A stretch of 64,000 nt of DNA from Castor canadensis (GCF_047511655.1 NC_133392.1:98403042-98467041); one strand, 5' to 3'; positions 13,550 through 26,095 are shown, counted from the stretch's first letter. Notes: generated by a model from the letters alone, not told the origin. Numbers and translations: made by a program.

Positions 13550-13774
13550 TTGATGTCTTTCTTTTCCTTGTGGTGCTGGGGTTTGAACTCAGGGCCTATA
13601 CCTTGAGCACTCCACCAGCCTTTTTTTTTTGTGTGTGACGGATTTTTTTCAAGATAGGGTCTTGTGAACTGTTTGCCTGGACTGGCTTTGAACTGCGATC
13701 TTCCTGATCTTTACCTCCTGAGTAGCTAGAATTATAGGCATGAGCCACTGGCATCCAGCTTGATGTCTTTCTTT
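13550..13774 (-). mobile_element. Dimeric SINE (B1-like + ID) with exact 15-bp target-site duplication
   Basis: The reversed ID part (ggggtttgaactcagggcct) and the reversed B1-like unit (body 13565-13759) are flanked by identical copies of ttgatgtctttcttt at 13550-13564 and 13760-13774. The ID part is shortened. The duplication shows that the dimer inserted as one unit. Confidence 0.92.
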
Positions 13775-13890
13775 ACAACGTTCTTACCAGAAGAAAAAGT
13801 TGCTGTCTATGCATGTTTAGCTGTGGTCCGCCTCCTCAGTGAAACCTGTAGCTGTTAACAATACTGTCCATGCTGAAAAATGCTTGGCAG

Positions 13891-14074
13891 AAACCCAAAG
13901 ACTTCTTCTGCCTGGGCCTGGTGTCACAGGCCTGTAATCCCAGAACTCAGGAGGTTGAGGCAGAAGGATTCCAAGCTTGAGGCCAGCATGCGCTACATAG
14001 TGAGACACTGTCTCGAAAAAAAGAAAAAAAGAAAGGAAAGAAAAGAAAAAGAAAAAAGAAATCCAAAGATTTCT
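13891..14074 (+). mobile_element. B1-like SINE monomer with long A-rich tail
   Basis: The head 'cctggtgtcacaggcctgta' and the body ending 'gctacatagtgagacactgt' are B1-like. A (GAAA)-type tail follows to 14058. The flanks at 13891-13906 and 14059-14074 match in 14 of 16 bases and look like an aged target-site duplication. Confidence 0.88.
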
Positions 14075-15007
14075 GAGGACAAAGGGCCCAATTTGGCACA
14101 TTGTAGATGCACATCTTTTGCTGGTGGAATGCCTATGGTTTTCTTTTGCCCTGGGAGTGAGCCCGACTGACAGTGCCTCTCTTTCAAGACCTCTTGCTTG
14201 GTGTGAAAGGATAGCTCTTGTCTCACAGAGGACCTATGAGCTGATGGACCATCAACCCCACACCTGAGTAATACCAAAAGAACAACAAGTTCTAGCAGTG
14301 AAAAGGCAAGGCAGAAAACAAATCAACATTTTGTCTCATATTATCCCTTGTTAAATGTCAGCTTTTAAAAGATACTCGTCTGTCTCCTGAAATCCAAGGA
14401 AGAAAGGAGGCAGACGTGGGGGCCTATGCAGTGCAAAGTCATGGTTGTGACAAGGGCAAAAGAGGAAGCTGAAAAACTATAGCAGGATCCTGAGGGGAGG
14501 GCAATGCCATAAATAAACCAACAGTCACCAAAAAGAGCTTTGAGAATTCCACAGTGAAGTAAGAACTTGAGAGAAGCAGTGCAGCTCTTTCCAGGTGCTA
14601 CTATAATTTCCCTTATAAGCTGACAGGCAGGGTGATAATATGGACAGCAAATGTTTGTATTCAGCCTCATGTTTGCTAAAGTCTTCCAGGGCATCCTTGC
14701 AAAAAGTGGTGAGCTATGCTCTGGATCAAGTTAACAAATGCCACATGGATTAGTCTCAGCCAAACTAGCAGCTTTCTGTTGTCTAGGGGAAGACTTGGCA
14801 GGGAACAACAACTCCTAGTAGTATGCAGATCAACTGTCCACTGTCACAAACAACAAGGGATTAGATGTGTCAGAGGTGACAGAATCAACATTACTTTGAC
14901 AGGTGAGACCAATATGATAAATTTAGCATAAGTAAATGTTATGGCCTTCATTTGGGCTGTTTTATCTCTTGAGGTTGACATAGTTTGGTACATAGGACTA
15001 CATGAGG
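14075..15007. other. Unrecognised intergenic sequence
   Basis: There is no recognised repeat, RNA gene or coding exon. Open frames are short and without known motifs. Confidence 0.4.
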
Positions 15008-15385
15008 ATGCTGCTAGCGACTCAGCATTTGTGCTCTCCCCCCATTCCTATATTGGAGTCTATTACCCAATGTGATGGTATTAAAAGGTGAGGCCTTTGA
15101 GAGGGAATTAGGTCATGAGATGAGACCCCTAACAAATGGGATTTATACCCTTTTTTTTTAAGGGAGAAGAAACAGGATCTTTCTATCTTTCTACTTCTTA
15201 CTGTGTGAGGATTTAATGAAGATGACTGTCCCTAAACTAGGAAGCCATCCCTCACCAGACATGTCTTAGCACAGTGATCTTGGACTTCACAGTCTGCAGA
15301 AGTGGGGAGAAGTAATGTAAAGCCTTCTTGCTTAAGCTATTCAGTCTATAGTGATTTGTTATAGAATCCCAAACTGAGTAAGTTG
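15008..15385 (+). mobile_element. MaLR-type LTR
   Basis: The order 'ccaatgtgatggtattaaaa', 'ggcctttgagagggaattag', 'gtcatgaga', 'ccctcaccagac' and 'gatcttggacttcacagtct', ending in a 'gttatag...' tail, matches the common mammalian MLT/MST-like LTR layout. It appears solitary. Confidence 0.7.
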
Positions 15386-15440
15386 CTATTGGGAATTTTA
15401 GTTGATCCTATGACAATTGGCTTATTTTAAAATCCATCTA

Positions 15441-15530
15441 AGGGGGCTGGGGACATAGCTCAGAAGTAGAGCACTTGCCTAGCAAGCATGATGCCCTGGG
15501 TCCAATTCATACTACAACCAAAAAAAAAAA
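15441..15530 (+). mobile_element. ID SINE monomer
   Basis: This is a classic tRNA-Ala-derived ID: 'ggggctggggacatagctca', 'gagcacttgcctagcaagca', a B box and an A tail. The flanks share aaaatccat (15429-15437) and aaatccat at the A-tail end, a likely target-site duplication. Confidence 0.92.
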
Positions 15531-16961
15531 TCCATTACATTACTTTTTAGTATTCTATATGTAGTTATTTTATATTCCATAACTAATACATAATTCAAAT
15601 TTCTAAAATGTTTTGTTATTTCTATTAAATCTCCCTCACATTGGCATATTTTTTGGGTATTTTGTGATTTTATATGCATTACATCAATAATATGTAATAA
15701 GGACAAAGCAAGGGTTTTTTGTTTTTTTTTAAGTGTATTTATCAATATATATGGTTGGGCCAAATAACACTGCTTTAAACTGGTCGGGATGGTTAGGGTT
15801 AAGTTGAATTAAGTTACAATTAGACCAGATGAATTGGGAAGATGAAGAAATTGCCTAGGATGTGGCACAGAAAGATAGGGGGATTGAGAAACATGAGAGA
15901 ATCTTTAAGAACATGGGGATAAATTAGAAGATCTAATATGTATTTAACCTGAGTTCCAGAAAGGAGAACAGAGATAATATATGAGGGGCAATAGCTGAAG
16001 TGATATTGTTTCAGTTTTCCAGAATTGACACAAGATATCAATCTACATATATAGGAAGTGACCTATATACCTAAGCAGAATGAAGATTATCCTCATCTCC
16101 ACATATTGTAGGAAACCTCAAAACTCCAAAGATGGACATAATGTTGTAATCAAAGACTGTAGAGCACAATTGTAAAGTGAATGGCAGAAGACTTCAACAG
16201 TAACAGAAATCAAGAGCTAGTTGACCAATATCTTAGAAATAGGTGAAAGAAAATAACTATTAACATAGAATCGTGTACCCAGAAAAATGAAGACAAAATA
16301 AACATAGGTTCAGGCATGCAAATCTGATATTGTTTCCCTACAAAAACTAGAAAGAAATCAGAAAATATTGAAAGGGATGAATAAGATGGATACCTTCTAC
16401 TTCTAGATGTCATGACCCATGCAGTGTAATAATTATGTGATAATGTGAAAGGATAAAAATGGGACAGAATTCAGAGTTAATAAATGAACCAACACACCAT
16501 GGTAAGCCTGATTTATGGCCAAAGCATCACCACTCAGTGGAGAAAGGGTGGCATTTACAATAAATGCTGTGTGTCAATTGGAGTACCTTAAGGGAAAAAA
16601 TGAAGAACCTTGATCCTGATTTCACATCATACCTCAAAATCTACTTGAGATGGATGAATCCACTCTAGAAGAAACCATAAGAAATTACCTTGAGGATCTT
16701 GAATTAAGGAGAGTTCTGAAATAGGACACAAATTATATCATACATAAAATAATGACATAGTTTGATGACTAAAATTTCTTAATTTTAATATAGTCCAATT
16801 AACAATAAGTCTATGAAAAGGCAAGCCATACACCGAAATACATCAAGCAAAAGATTGAATCAATACTATGCAAAGAATTTCTATAAATAGGAAAGAAACA
16901 TTTCAAACAATAAAAAGATTAGAGAAAACTTTTAATAGGTATGTCATAAAAGATGTGGGGG

Positions 16962-17055
16962 CTGGAGAGGAGAGTGCCTGCCTATCAAGTGCAAGGCCCT
17001 AAGTTCAAACCTCTGTATCGCCAAAGGGAATGTCACACCATAAAGAAAAAAATAA
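16962..17055 (+). mobile_element. ID-like SINE fragment inside L1
   Basis: 'gagtgcctgcctatcaagtg' and 'aagttcaaacctctgtatcg' are the ID middle and B-box parts. The head is truncated. Confidence 0.7.
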
Positions 17056-17379
17056 CAAAAGATGTGCAAATGGTCAATAAGCATATGAAAAGCTGCTCAA
17101 CATCATTATTTACCAAAACGATAAGAATCTAAAGTCGCAATGAGATATCACTATACAAGTCTCAAAAGAATTAAATTTGTAAAGACTGACAAATGTTGGC
17201 AAGAATATAAAGTAATTGAGCTCTCATTTATTGCTAGTGGGAGTGTAGATTGTTGCAACTATTTTGGAAAATTGTTTGGCAATATCCTCTAAGACCTAGA
17301 ACAGGTGTATCCTAGGACTCAGCAATTCTAACTCTTTGCCACATATCCAGCAAAAATGAGTATTATGTCAACAAGCATG

Positions 17380-17722
17380 GGCTGAGTATTTGTGTACCCC
17401 CCAAAATTCATATGCTGGGATGCTAACTTTCATGGGATTTGAAGGTAGGGGCTTTGGAAGGTAATTAGGTCATGGGATGGAGCACTAATGAATGAAACTA
17501 GGGGTCTTTTAAAAGACACCCGCAAGAGCTCTCTTGCTGTCTTTCCATCTGAGGAGAAGAGGAGAAGACAGCAATCTGCAATGCAAAAGAAGGCCCTCAA
17601 CAGAACCTAACCATGCTAGCACCCTGATCTTGGACATCCTACCACCAGAACTGTAAGACAAACTGACAGTGTCTGTAAGTCACCTGGTCCATGATACCTT
17701 GTTATAGTGGCTCAAATGGGAC
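17380..17722 (+). mobile_element. MaLR-type LTR inserted in the old L1
   Basis: The element begins 'gctgagtatttgtgtacccc' and carries 'aggtaattaggtcatgggat', 'aagaaggccctcaacagaac' and 'gatcttggacatcctaccac', as in the LTR at 15008. L1 sequence resumes after it. Confidence 0.7.
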
Positions 17723-17904
17723 TCATAGTCCTCCATAGTATATGTATAAGAATGTTCCTAGCAACTGTATTTATAGTGACTCCAAAAGTGGAAGCAACCC
17801 CAAAGACCATCACCATTAAAGTTAGTAATTCTAATGCAGTATAATACTATACAGCAATGAAAAAAGAACTATTGCTGTACTCATCTGAAGGGATAAATCC
17901 ATAT

Positions 17905-17906
<2 letters not shown>

Positions 17907-17947
<41 letters not shown>
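17907..17947. repeat. (GT)n microsatellite
   Basis: About 20 uninterrupted GT units lie at the tail side of a reversed ID element. The repeat probably grew from the SINE tail. Confidence 0.97.
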
Positions 17948-17948
<1 letters not shown>

Positions 17949-18013
17949 TTTACTGGGAATTGAACCAGGACTTTGCACATGCTAGGCAAGCACTGTTTTA
18001 CACTCCAGCCCCA
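17948..18013 (-). mobile_element. ID SINE, minus strand
   Basis: The reversed B box and middle are clear: 'actgggaattgaaccaggac', 'atgctaggcaagcactg', ending 'ctccagcccc'. The GT repeat takes the place of the A tail. Confidence 0.85.
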
Positions 18014-18279
18014 GGAGTAAATCTTACAAATTTAATCCCATATATCATAGGATTACATTTATACAAAATTATAAAATTTTAAAATAGGCCAACAAATCAA
18101 GCTGATGAGGTGGTTATAGTTGATGGGGAGATTGACTGGAGAGAGCATGTGTGAGACTTCTTCAGTACTGGAGGTGTAGTACATTTTGATTTTGGTTGTG
18201 GTAACAGGGATTAGATATATCAAATTTCATCAGTCTGTGTACTTACTGAATGAAAATTGCACGTCAGTAAAAACTTAGT

Positions 18280-19640
18280 GACTTAAAAAAGAATAAGGAG
18301 ACTATTTCTCAAGCAGAAGAACAAGATGAAGAAAAAAATGGGCCTACAAAATGCCAAGACTTATTATAAAGCTATAGTAATTAAGACTGGGTGGTATTAG
18401 TATGGGGATAGAAAATTTGATGAGTATTGAACAGAATATATAGAGAAAAGATAAATCCCTGTATGTATAAAAATCCCTGCATGTAATAAAACCTGCATGT
18501 ATCACTGGGAGAGAATGAGTTCTTTAGGAAGGAAATGTTGATGAGACAGTTGGTGTCTATATAAAAAAAGTGACCCCACATCATGTAAAAAATAAATACT
18601 TAACCACCAGGTGAAAGACAAACTCTGAAATTTTTAGAATAAAGTATAGGAAAATACTAATCAGGAGTTGTGGGAGATTTATTAAAATGAGGAATATGGA
18701 GCTCTAACTTAAAGGTAGAAAACATGACTGCATTGAAATTTAAAATTGCTGTTCATTAGAAGGCACTCAGAGAAAAAGAAAAGTCACAAGTTAAAAGAAG
18801 GTATTTGGAACACATATAATCAACAAAAAGTAGTATGTAAGACATAAAATATAGTAAGAATTCTTTTATAGAAAAAAGGAATAAAGTAGTCCAGAAGAAA
18901 AGTGGACACAAATAACCATTTCATAGGTGAGGTAGCTAATGGAGAATAAACATAGCAAAATGCTAACCCTCAGGGAATATAAGTTAAGATCACAGTGAAA
19001 TGTAATTTATATCCACCAGCTAGGTAAAAACTTATGGCCTGGAAATACTAAGTGTTGGCAAGGATATGGGCAACTCCTTCTGGAACTATAGAGTTCAACC
19101 ACTTTAGAAAACAATTTGGTAATGTTATGCATATATGAAAATAATTTTACTGTTTTATTCCTATGAATATACTCTGAAAAATTCTTGCCACAGATGTACC
19201 AGAAGAACTTTCTATGAATATTCATAAAAGCATTGTACATATTAGTTACATATAGAATGTCCAAATGGCCACTGAGAGAAGAATGGATAAAAATAAATTA
19301 TGGTGTAGTCATGCTATTGCAGTTTATATTAGTGAAAATAGTCACATAAAAAAAGAAAATGAAAACATCTTGAAACAAGCAAGTTTTAGAAGACTATTTA
19401 CAAATGTATGCAGCATTCTTTAAAATGTTCCTAAATATGTAAAACTAAACAACATAGTATCTTTGGATGTATCAGCATGTGATAAAACCATTCAGAAAGC
19501 AAGATAATGGTAAACAAAAAATCCAAGACAATAGAAGGAACACACATAGGTTCAGGGATAGTGGCAATGTTTTAATACTTGGGGTATTTGTACATGTTAT
19601 TTGATGTGTATCAAACATTGCATGCTGAATATTCTAATAG
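18280..19640 (+). mobile_element. Old L1 (L1M-type) ORF2 3' fragment
   Basis: The text follows the last third of L1 ORF2: 'aaagctatagtaattaagac' near 18370, 'gtgttggcaaggatatgggc' near 19052, and 'gaatggataaaaataaatta' near 19282. Many stops show it is inactive. Confidence 0.7.
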
Positions 19641-19689
19641 AAATTGTTAGTTATAGGGTTAAATTTCTGACAAAAAAAGTACATAGTGA

Positions 19690-20060
19690 CAAAGGACAGA
19701 GACTCTGGAGATAGACTCTCTGGGTTCTACTCTGCCTTCCCAAGCAATAGTGGCATGACTTTGGGAAGTTACTAAGGTGTGTTGCGCCTCAATGTTTATA
19801 TCTGCAAAAGGGGAATGCTCAAAGAATATGGGGTCATTATAACATTTAAATGTATTTATTGATGCAAAGTACCTAGCAAAATCCATCAATGTGGCACACT
19901 GTGTGTGTGTGCCTGTGTCACCATCGCCCTGGGCAGGGCAGGGTTGGGGGAGATAGATACACAACTTCTTTTAGTCTCAGTTTACTTATTTGCAAAGTGG
20001 GACAATGGCATTATGGTGAAATAGTATGTATTTCACACATGATATGCAGAAAGCAGTAGA
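19690..20060 (+). mobile_element. MIR-type SINE relics
   Basis: 'gagactctggagatagactc', 'tctgggttctactctgcc' and 'gactttgggaagttacta' match the MIR core. A second piece, 'gtctcagtttacttatttgc', follows at about 19975. Confidence 0.6.
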
Positions 20061-21244
20061 TATTCAGCAAACAAAATAAAACTGTGAAAACTTTGATTCA
20101 ATCTCATGGAATTTCTGTTTGGTTTTGAAAGTAAAGAACCATTTGCCCGGTATGGAACTAAAACTGCTGATCCCGGAGGTGATATATGTAGTGAGCAGAA
20201 ACCTTCTCTCAAGAGTAGTGGACATGACCTGTAGTAGATTTTCATAACATCCCTGTTGAAACTGGTCCTGTTACAGTGCCTTTCTTAATATTTTATAAAA
20301 TAACATTTTATGATTATAATAAAAATTTCAAAAATGTGAGGTGATCTAGAATCTATACATTCACAAACATACTTCTCAGTTTAAAGCAATGTCTTTTAAC
20401 ACTTATAATTTAACAAATAAAATTGATAGCATCTGATATTGAATAAGTATCCAGAAGAGGAAGGAGGAAGTGAGAGAGGGGAATCGTGGAGTGTCCACAT
20501 GCTCAAGATGGTGGTGACTGTCATCTCTTGTCAGGGCCCCTTCGCAGCTCACTTACCTCCACATCCTCTGCTGCCTTGACTTCTCCTATAGCCAGGAGTA
20601 ACGAGGCAGCACATGCTGGCCTGCAGTGTTTCTGGTCTGGGATGCTCAACCTAAGGACATCTTTTCCCAGGGTTTCTCCTTTGCCTCACATGGATCTGCT
20701 TCATGGAAACAAAAGTTCTTCTTTTGTTTGTTTTATTTTATCTTTCAGATAAATTCATGCTTAATTTTGAGCAATCCTCCATCATCACTGGTTGGAGTCC
20801 CAGCAGCTCTAGGAAGCTGTCAAGTTTAAGGCAAGCTATCCCTTGTCTTATAATATCATTCCATTCATAGTTCCACCATGGAAGTCAGAGCCCAAACTGC
20901 TTTTCTGTCTCTCTGCATATGGTGTAGCATTTGTCAATATTAAATTTAATTTGTGCTAACTGAGAACAGTTCACTAAGCAGTGAAAACACAACGCTTGCT
21001 GAACTTTACCTCGCCTGTGTGTTCAGTACAGCCAGCATTAGCAAACCTAATAAATTCAGCAACCTACCCAAATCTAGGTCAGCTCTGTTGATTAAGAATG
21101 TTACAGGTTTAGGAACTGACCCTATAAAATCCCATTCAATGTTTAACTCTATCACAAACTTTTGCATCTCTTGTTTTTTTCAAATAGAAGAATGTATTTG
21201 TATCTAAGTACCAATCCGTTGGGCTAACATTAAAGAGGTCATCA

Positions 21245-21440
21245 TCAACAACAGACATTTATTGAGTGCCTATTGTGAGCAAGGCACTGTACTAGGTATG
21301 GGGTACAAAGACAACAGAGAAACAGTCCCTGCCCTCAAGGAGCTTACAATCTAATTAGTCTAAGAGACACATACATAAAAAGACGAAGGACAACCTAAGG
21401 TAGCATATAATATTACAGCACTGATTAGAAACAAACAATT
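21245..21440 (-). mobile_element. L2 LINE 3' end, reverse
   Basis: 'atttattgagtgcctattgt', 'gcaaggcactgtactaggta' and 'ctgccctcaaggagcttaca' are the reverse complement of the conserved L2 3' end. Confidence 0.75.
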
Positions 21441-24030
21441 TCAGCCTTGTTTGCATTTACATTTCAATACCCTGAGTAGGTGGAGGTGAGTAAGCTAGAA
21501 TAGAGGGGTTGCTCCTGTTCAGTGTTAAGCCTGAACACTGATGAGAGATGCACTCTCATCTTTCTAAAGTATCTTCTAACAATTGGTTACTTCTCCTGCC
21601 TCATTCTTCAGGCTCATTATTATTTTTTTTTTTGAGGAAGTTACTGAGAGGGTGATCCACTGTCCTGCTTTGTCTAGGACAGCTCTAGTGTTAGTAGGAA
21701 ACCCTGTCTCAAAACTTCCTTCTCCCCTGACTCCAGGCCATCCAGGAGGGTACTTCTGAAGTACCTTGTCCTGTAGCCAGATTGACTCCTCCCACCTACT
21801 GTGGTCATTTAACTCTGGCAGGATCTACCCTGAATCTGTTCTCTAGATAGGTCTCTAGTTAAAAACCTGTAAGGAAGATCTTACCAGCCCCAAAGACTGC
21901 TGGTTTGGGAACACACTGAAGACAGAAGAGAATCAGGAGAGAATGATGGTGAAGAGACAGAATGAGACTCCAGAGAAAAGCTGTGAGGACAGGGGAAATG
22001 GTTGAGTCAGTATGCAACATGCAGAACAGAACAGGAACACAGGTCTCTCAAGTAGGTCTGTTTAACAACTTAAATCTTTACTCTGGTGGAATCCAGGGCA
22101 TAATTCTGAAATAAGGTCACTCTTACACAGGGCAAATACTTGAGCAGGTACTAAGTAGGTATATATGCATTTAAATAATACTGTCTTAACCTTAATAGAA
22201 TTTTATTTTTCCTTCTACTTTTACCTAGTATTCATTTAGCCTCAGAATCAGTAATTTTAATTTTTGAAAGACATGTTTAATTCAAAATGAAATATTTCCC
22301 TCCATTCTAATGGAATTCAAATACATAAATGATGGAGAGGACTTCCAGAAAAGCAAAGGTAATCTGTGTTGAATAGTGTCATTTGGAATCTGATAGCAAA
22401 TCTAGTAGCAACCTAAGGATTCTTTTAGGGATAGTATTGCATGTTTTACTTTCATTTATTTTTTGAAGAAAACATCAAACGCTGAGATCTCAGGACATCA
22501 GAGTTCCTGAATTGTTCTGGTTTTATGTCTAGCCCTCAGGAGCACAGACCAGGGTTAGCAAAGCACAGGAGCTTAGATGCCAAACACCCATTAATGGTAA
22601 TGGAAATCACACAGCTAAGTCCCCACGCAGCACACTGAATATTTACCTCCTAATGTTCTTTTAATGTATGCTTTCTTGGGTGAATATTTACTGTAGAATA
22701 TTAAATGTGAGATTCCTCTTTTTATGGGCCATTTGAAGTGATTGATTTTGTTTGTGAATTCCTGTATCTTTGCCCATAATGGCTATCTATTGTAATGGCC
22801 TCTGCCAAATGTTCTTGCGTTGAAATAACAGAAGCCATGGATCGGCCAGCTGTGGCATTGTATTACTGTGCTCTTAAAAGCTAGGAGGAAGCTGATGACA
22901 TAGCTAGGGAGAGAAGAAAAAGGTATATAACAAAGCAAGTATGGCTTAGGCTTCAAATGTGCTGAAATCACTGAGGTCTGTAAACATGGTTTGTAGTCAT
23001 CTTTTATATCAGAGTTTATGTTTAATGGTGTTTAATGGTGTTAAGTCTGACAGTCATGAAATGATAGTGTCAAGACAGGAATTCAATTGCCCACAACCAG
23101 GTCCATCAGCACAGTCCATCAGAATTCTAGGCATTTTCTTTAATGCTGCAATAAAACCACTACCCAAGTGATAATTTCTTATACTTATTTATACCATAGT
23201 TTTGAAAAAAAAATGAACTCACATATTCTAGCTACATGTGAATTTAAAACATTTCCCAACAAAACCAGGGCCTTGAGAATATGATTGCTTTCAATTCTTT
23301 TTTGAATATTTGATAGGGAGAAGTTGCAAAAAAGAAAAGTGGATCTATCATCATGGTATTTTTTTTCTTTTTAAAGAAAAACCTAAAGCTACACAGACAT
23401 GTGAGATATTATTAGATTAGGTAATATAGTTACATCCTTACAACTATACTTTTTCAAATTTCCATAAATATAGGAGTTGTCAAAGGAGCCACTTACATCT
23501 GAGCAACATAACTTCTTCAAGATTGGAAAGGTAGCCTATAAATCAGCTGCATAAAATTCGTATGCTTTTCCTGTGTTCAGAAAAACATGGTGTGCCAGAG
23601 TCTGTGCTATGGAAGGGGTTGTGGTGGAATAAAATTCATAGTCCCTTGAATGCAGAGAAAATTTGAAGAACGAATTTCTGCTTTGAAATGGCTTTGGACA
23701 GCCTTTTTTTTTTTTTTTTTTTTTTTTTACTGCTTTTTAACAGCTCATGCCACATCACAATAATGATAACATTGTTTTGTTTGAATACCTGGACTGTGTT
23801 TGCATTTCAACAATAGCACTCCATATACTTAATAGTACTAACTAGTGAAAGAGAATGGATTCTTTATTAATTAAGAAGAGGGAAAAGAAGTGGTAACTGA
23901 GGGGGCTTTAGTCACAAGAGAAGTCATGTTTTATAAAATAACATCAGTCTCTTATTTACTGGTGCCTTCAAAAAATTGGCATTACAGAAACTGATGCCTC
24001 TTCAGTCACGTGTAAAGAAAACGCTAGTAT
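21441..24030. other. Gene-free sequence with homopolymer runs
   Basis: No coding exon was recognised. A pure run of 25 T lies at 23704-23728, and a short direct repeat (tttaatggtg twice) lies at about 23020-23039. Confidence 0.45.
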
Positions 24031-24390
24031 ATTCTTTTTTTGTTTTTCTGGTGATTCTTGGGTTTGAGAATGGACCTTGTGCTTGCTAGGCAGTCACTAC
24101 CACTTGAGCAACACCTCCAGTCCTTTTTGCTTTATGTTATTTTTATGGTATGGTCTTACATTATTTTTCAGATATGGTCTTGCTTTTTGCTCGGGGCTGG
24201 CCTCAGGCCACAGTTCTCCTACTTATAGTTTTCCACATAGCTGGGATGACAAGCATTAACCACTATGCCTGGCTTATTTTGTTCAGATGTGGTCTCACTA
24301 ACTTTTTGCCTCAGTTGGCCTCTACCCATGATTTTACTGATCACCACCTCTTGAGTAGCTGGGATTACAGGCATAGGCCACCACACTTGG
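24031..24390 (-). mobile_element. Trimeric SINE (B1-like + B1-like + ID), minus strand
   Basis: The reversed ID part ('gtgcttgctaggcagtcact') is followed by two reversed B1-like units, each with an 'agctgggat(g/t)acag' block. It lies just past the proposed 3' end of ST6GALNAC5. Confidence 0.85.
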
Positions 24391-24799
24391 TTTTCTTAAG
24401 AAAACTATTTTTTGACCAATATTACTTATTTAAATGAAAGTATATAATACTAATTTATCTTGACTTTGAATAAAATAAATCCTTCGTATTCCTTCAGACC
24501 AAAGAACGGCAGAGAAGACAATTTAAGATTTGCAGTGAGTGAGTCTGAATAGTTCACAGGATAATGAGTTATGTGATTGGAATCTCCTTGTATTCTCTTC
24601 TCACAAAAGGGAAGCTTCTTGCCCTTATATTGAGGGAACATCTCAGAAGTGTGTGTGTGCACACATGTGCATACCTGTGCATGTGAATGTTATGCTTCTA
24701 AAGAAGCAAGGGATAGATTTTAACCTAGGAGGAAATATGTTTTTAACTATAGAGGGACATAAGTAGCATGGGACTATAAAATGCCTCCCTTCACAAGGT

Positions 24800-25863
24800 A
24801 TCTGTAAGGTTCCATTTATTGCAAGGGTGACGTCCTCAAATGGGTCAGTGAGAGGCTCATAGAATTTTAGATTGAAATGACACCTAAGAGGTCATCTGGC
24901 ACAGTGACAATGTTCTGAAGAAGAGGAAACCAGGGCTTAAGAGAAATTACTCATATTAATTGTTGCTAAAGAAAACTATCTTTAAATTTCTCTTGTTGGC
25001 ATCTTTTTCTTTTAATAACACAGTTTTTTGGTTTTCAATCTTGTTCTTTTGGAACATTTCTGTACATTAGAAAGTATGATAGCTGTTCTTGCTATAATTA
25101 GAGCAATTTGCCTGCAGCCTGGGGTTCAAAAAATGCAACACAATGTTTCCAAGTCAAACACCAATCGCATGCTAACAAGGAGCATTGTGAACACAGTACT
25201 CATCAACCCAATCCTGGGCCATTTCCAACTATCATTCAGGACTAAAGAGTTAGGAAGAACAAATTACCACATAATAATAATCTATAAAAATACTGGCCTA
25301 GAGTACACTAAAAAATTCTCAATAAATAAATATTGGACATTTGCTGTATGAAAGTCAGTGGAGGAGATGTGCTCTTCAGGAATCACGTCCACACTTTCAG
25401 GCTGCTTTTTACAAATCACACAAACAGAGTCCAACAAATGACAAAGGTTATAGGTCAGGTTAGAATACGACTTGATAGAAAAACATCTTTTGATGGGTTA
25501 TTTCTATAAAGGAATGCAACTAACACGGAGTTGCTCATGTTTCAGTTTCAAAGGCAATACTTAAAGAGATCCAAAATGTTTTTTAGCCATGACAGCATCA
25601 CTGAAATGAGCGTCCAACTCCTAAGGTGACCCCTTTCAAAGGGATAACACTTATTAGGATATGTTAATTATAGCATTTGTTCTTACAAAACAGCCACAAC
25701 ACCTTGTGGTCATGCCTATTTGGCATCTGTCCGTGGTGCTGAAGGAGCGAGGTGGTTCTTTGCCAGCTGTTTTGTTCCCCTTTCCTGTTTGGTGGTTCAA
25801 GGAGTTCAGCACCTGTGTCTGATACCGTGGGTACCTGGGATCATGGTTTGGCATGCTCATTCC
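24800..25863 (-). other. ST6GALNAC5: Probable 3' UTR of ST6GALNAC5
   Basis: The segment lies directly downstream of the stop codon on the minus strand, shows no coding continuation, and is bounded by the first canonical AATAAA in that direction. It is AT-rich and mostly free of young SINEs, as expected of transcribed exon. The nearest SINE (24031-24390) lies beyond the proposed end. The true end could be an upstream ATTAAA at 25011-25016 or a more distal site. Confidence 0.55.
24815..24820 (-). terminator. Candidate poly(A) signal AATAAA for ST6GALNAC5
   Basis: The minus strand reads GCAATAAATGG here, about 1.05 kb after the stop codon. It is the first exact AATAAA downstream of the coding sequence. 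A weaker ATTAAA lies at 25011-25016. Confidence 0.45.
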
Positions 25864-26095
25864 TCAGAACACAGGTTTATTCTCAGGATGATTTATAGCA
25901 GGCGATTCCGGTTTCCAGTCTGGTTGAAAAAAGTGAATATTGAATGTCCGTGCCCAGTTCTTAAACACTCGTTTCTCGGTGATAAAGCGGTGATGACTGC
26001 CCTTGCGTCCTCGCTCATGAGAAAGGTACATTGTACATTCATCAGGTCCAAAAGGTTCATAATAATGATAAGATACTGAAGGATGGTTAGGATCC
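25864..26095 (-). CDS. ST6GALNAC5: ST6GALNAC5 last coding exon with motifs III and VS and the stop codon
   Basis: The acceptor on the minus strand is tttcctcccaag followed by G, which completes a split Arg codon. Then come 76 codons and TGA at 25864-25866. The product runs DPNHPSVSYHYYEPFGPDEC to the C terminus NHPENKPVF. Motif III (HYYEP, joined residues 183-187) and motif VS (HRFITE, His208 to Glu213, the His-x4-Glu pattern whose His is catalytic in GT29 enzymes) are both present. KRVFKNWARTFNIHFFQPDW follows in the usual family order. Close to the end this copy reads PESPAINHPE, where I recall Leu in the human protein. That is a small change outside the motifs. Confidence 0.96.

Larger units (their letters stand above)
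16100..18260 (+). mobile_element. Old L1 (L1M-type) fragment, split by later insertions
   Basis: Blocks near 16790-17380 and 17745-17905 and the tail after 18014 follow the order of the L1 ORF2 C-terminal region (for example 'gacaaatgttggcaagaata' and 'acagcaatgaaaaaagaact'). They are interrupted by an ID-like element, a MaLR LTR and another ID. The frame is destroyed. Confidence 0.7.

Noticed and set aside
15441..15530. A functional tRNA gene
   Set aside because: The A and B boxes are those of an ID SINE. The sequence ends in an A tail and lacks a proper cloverleaf 3' half.
23704..23728. Pol III terminator or poly(A) tail of a processed pseudogene (25 T run)
   Set aside because: No recognisable SINE or pseudogene body adjoins it on either side, so it is left as a simple homopolymer.
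1..24000. 3' exons of PIGK, which I recall as the convergent neighbour in human
   Set aside because: I looked for its C-terminal hydrophobic segment on the plus strand and did not find it. It may lie left of the window.
24077..24437. Overlapping 60-95-codon frames
   Set aside because: They lie inside a reversed trimeric SINE and reflect its lack of stops in some frames.
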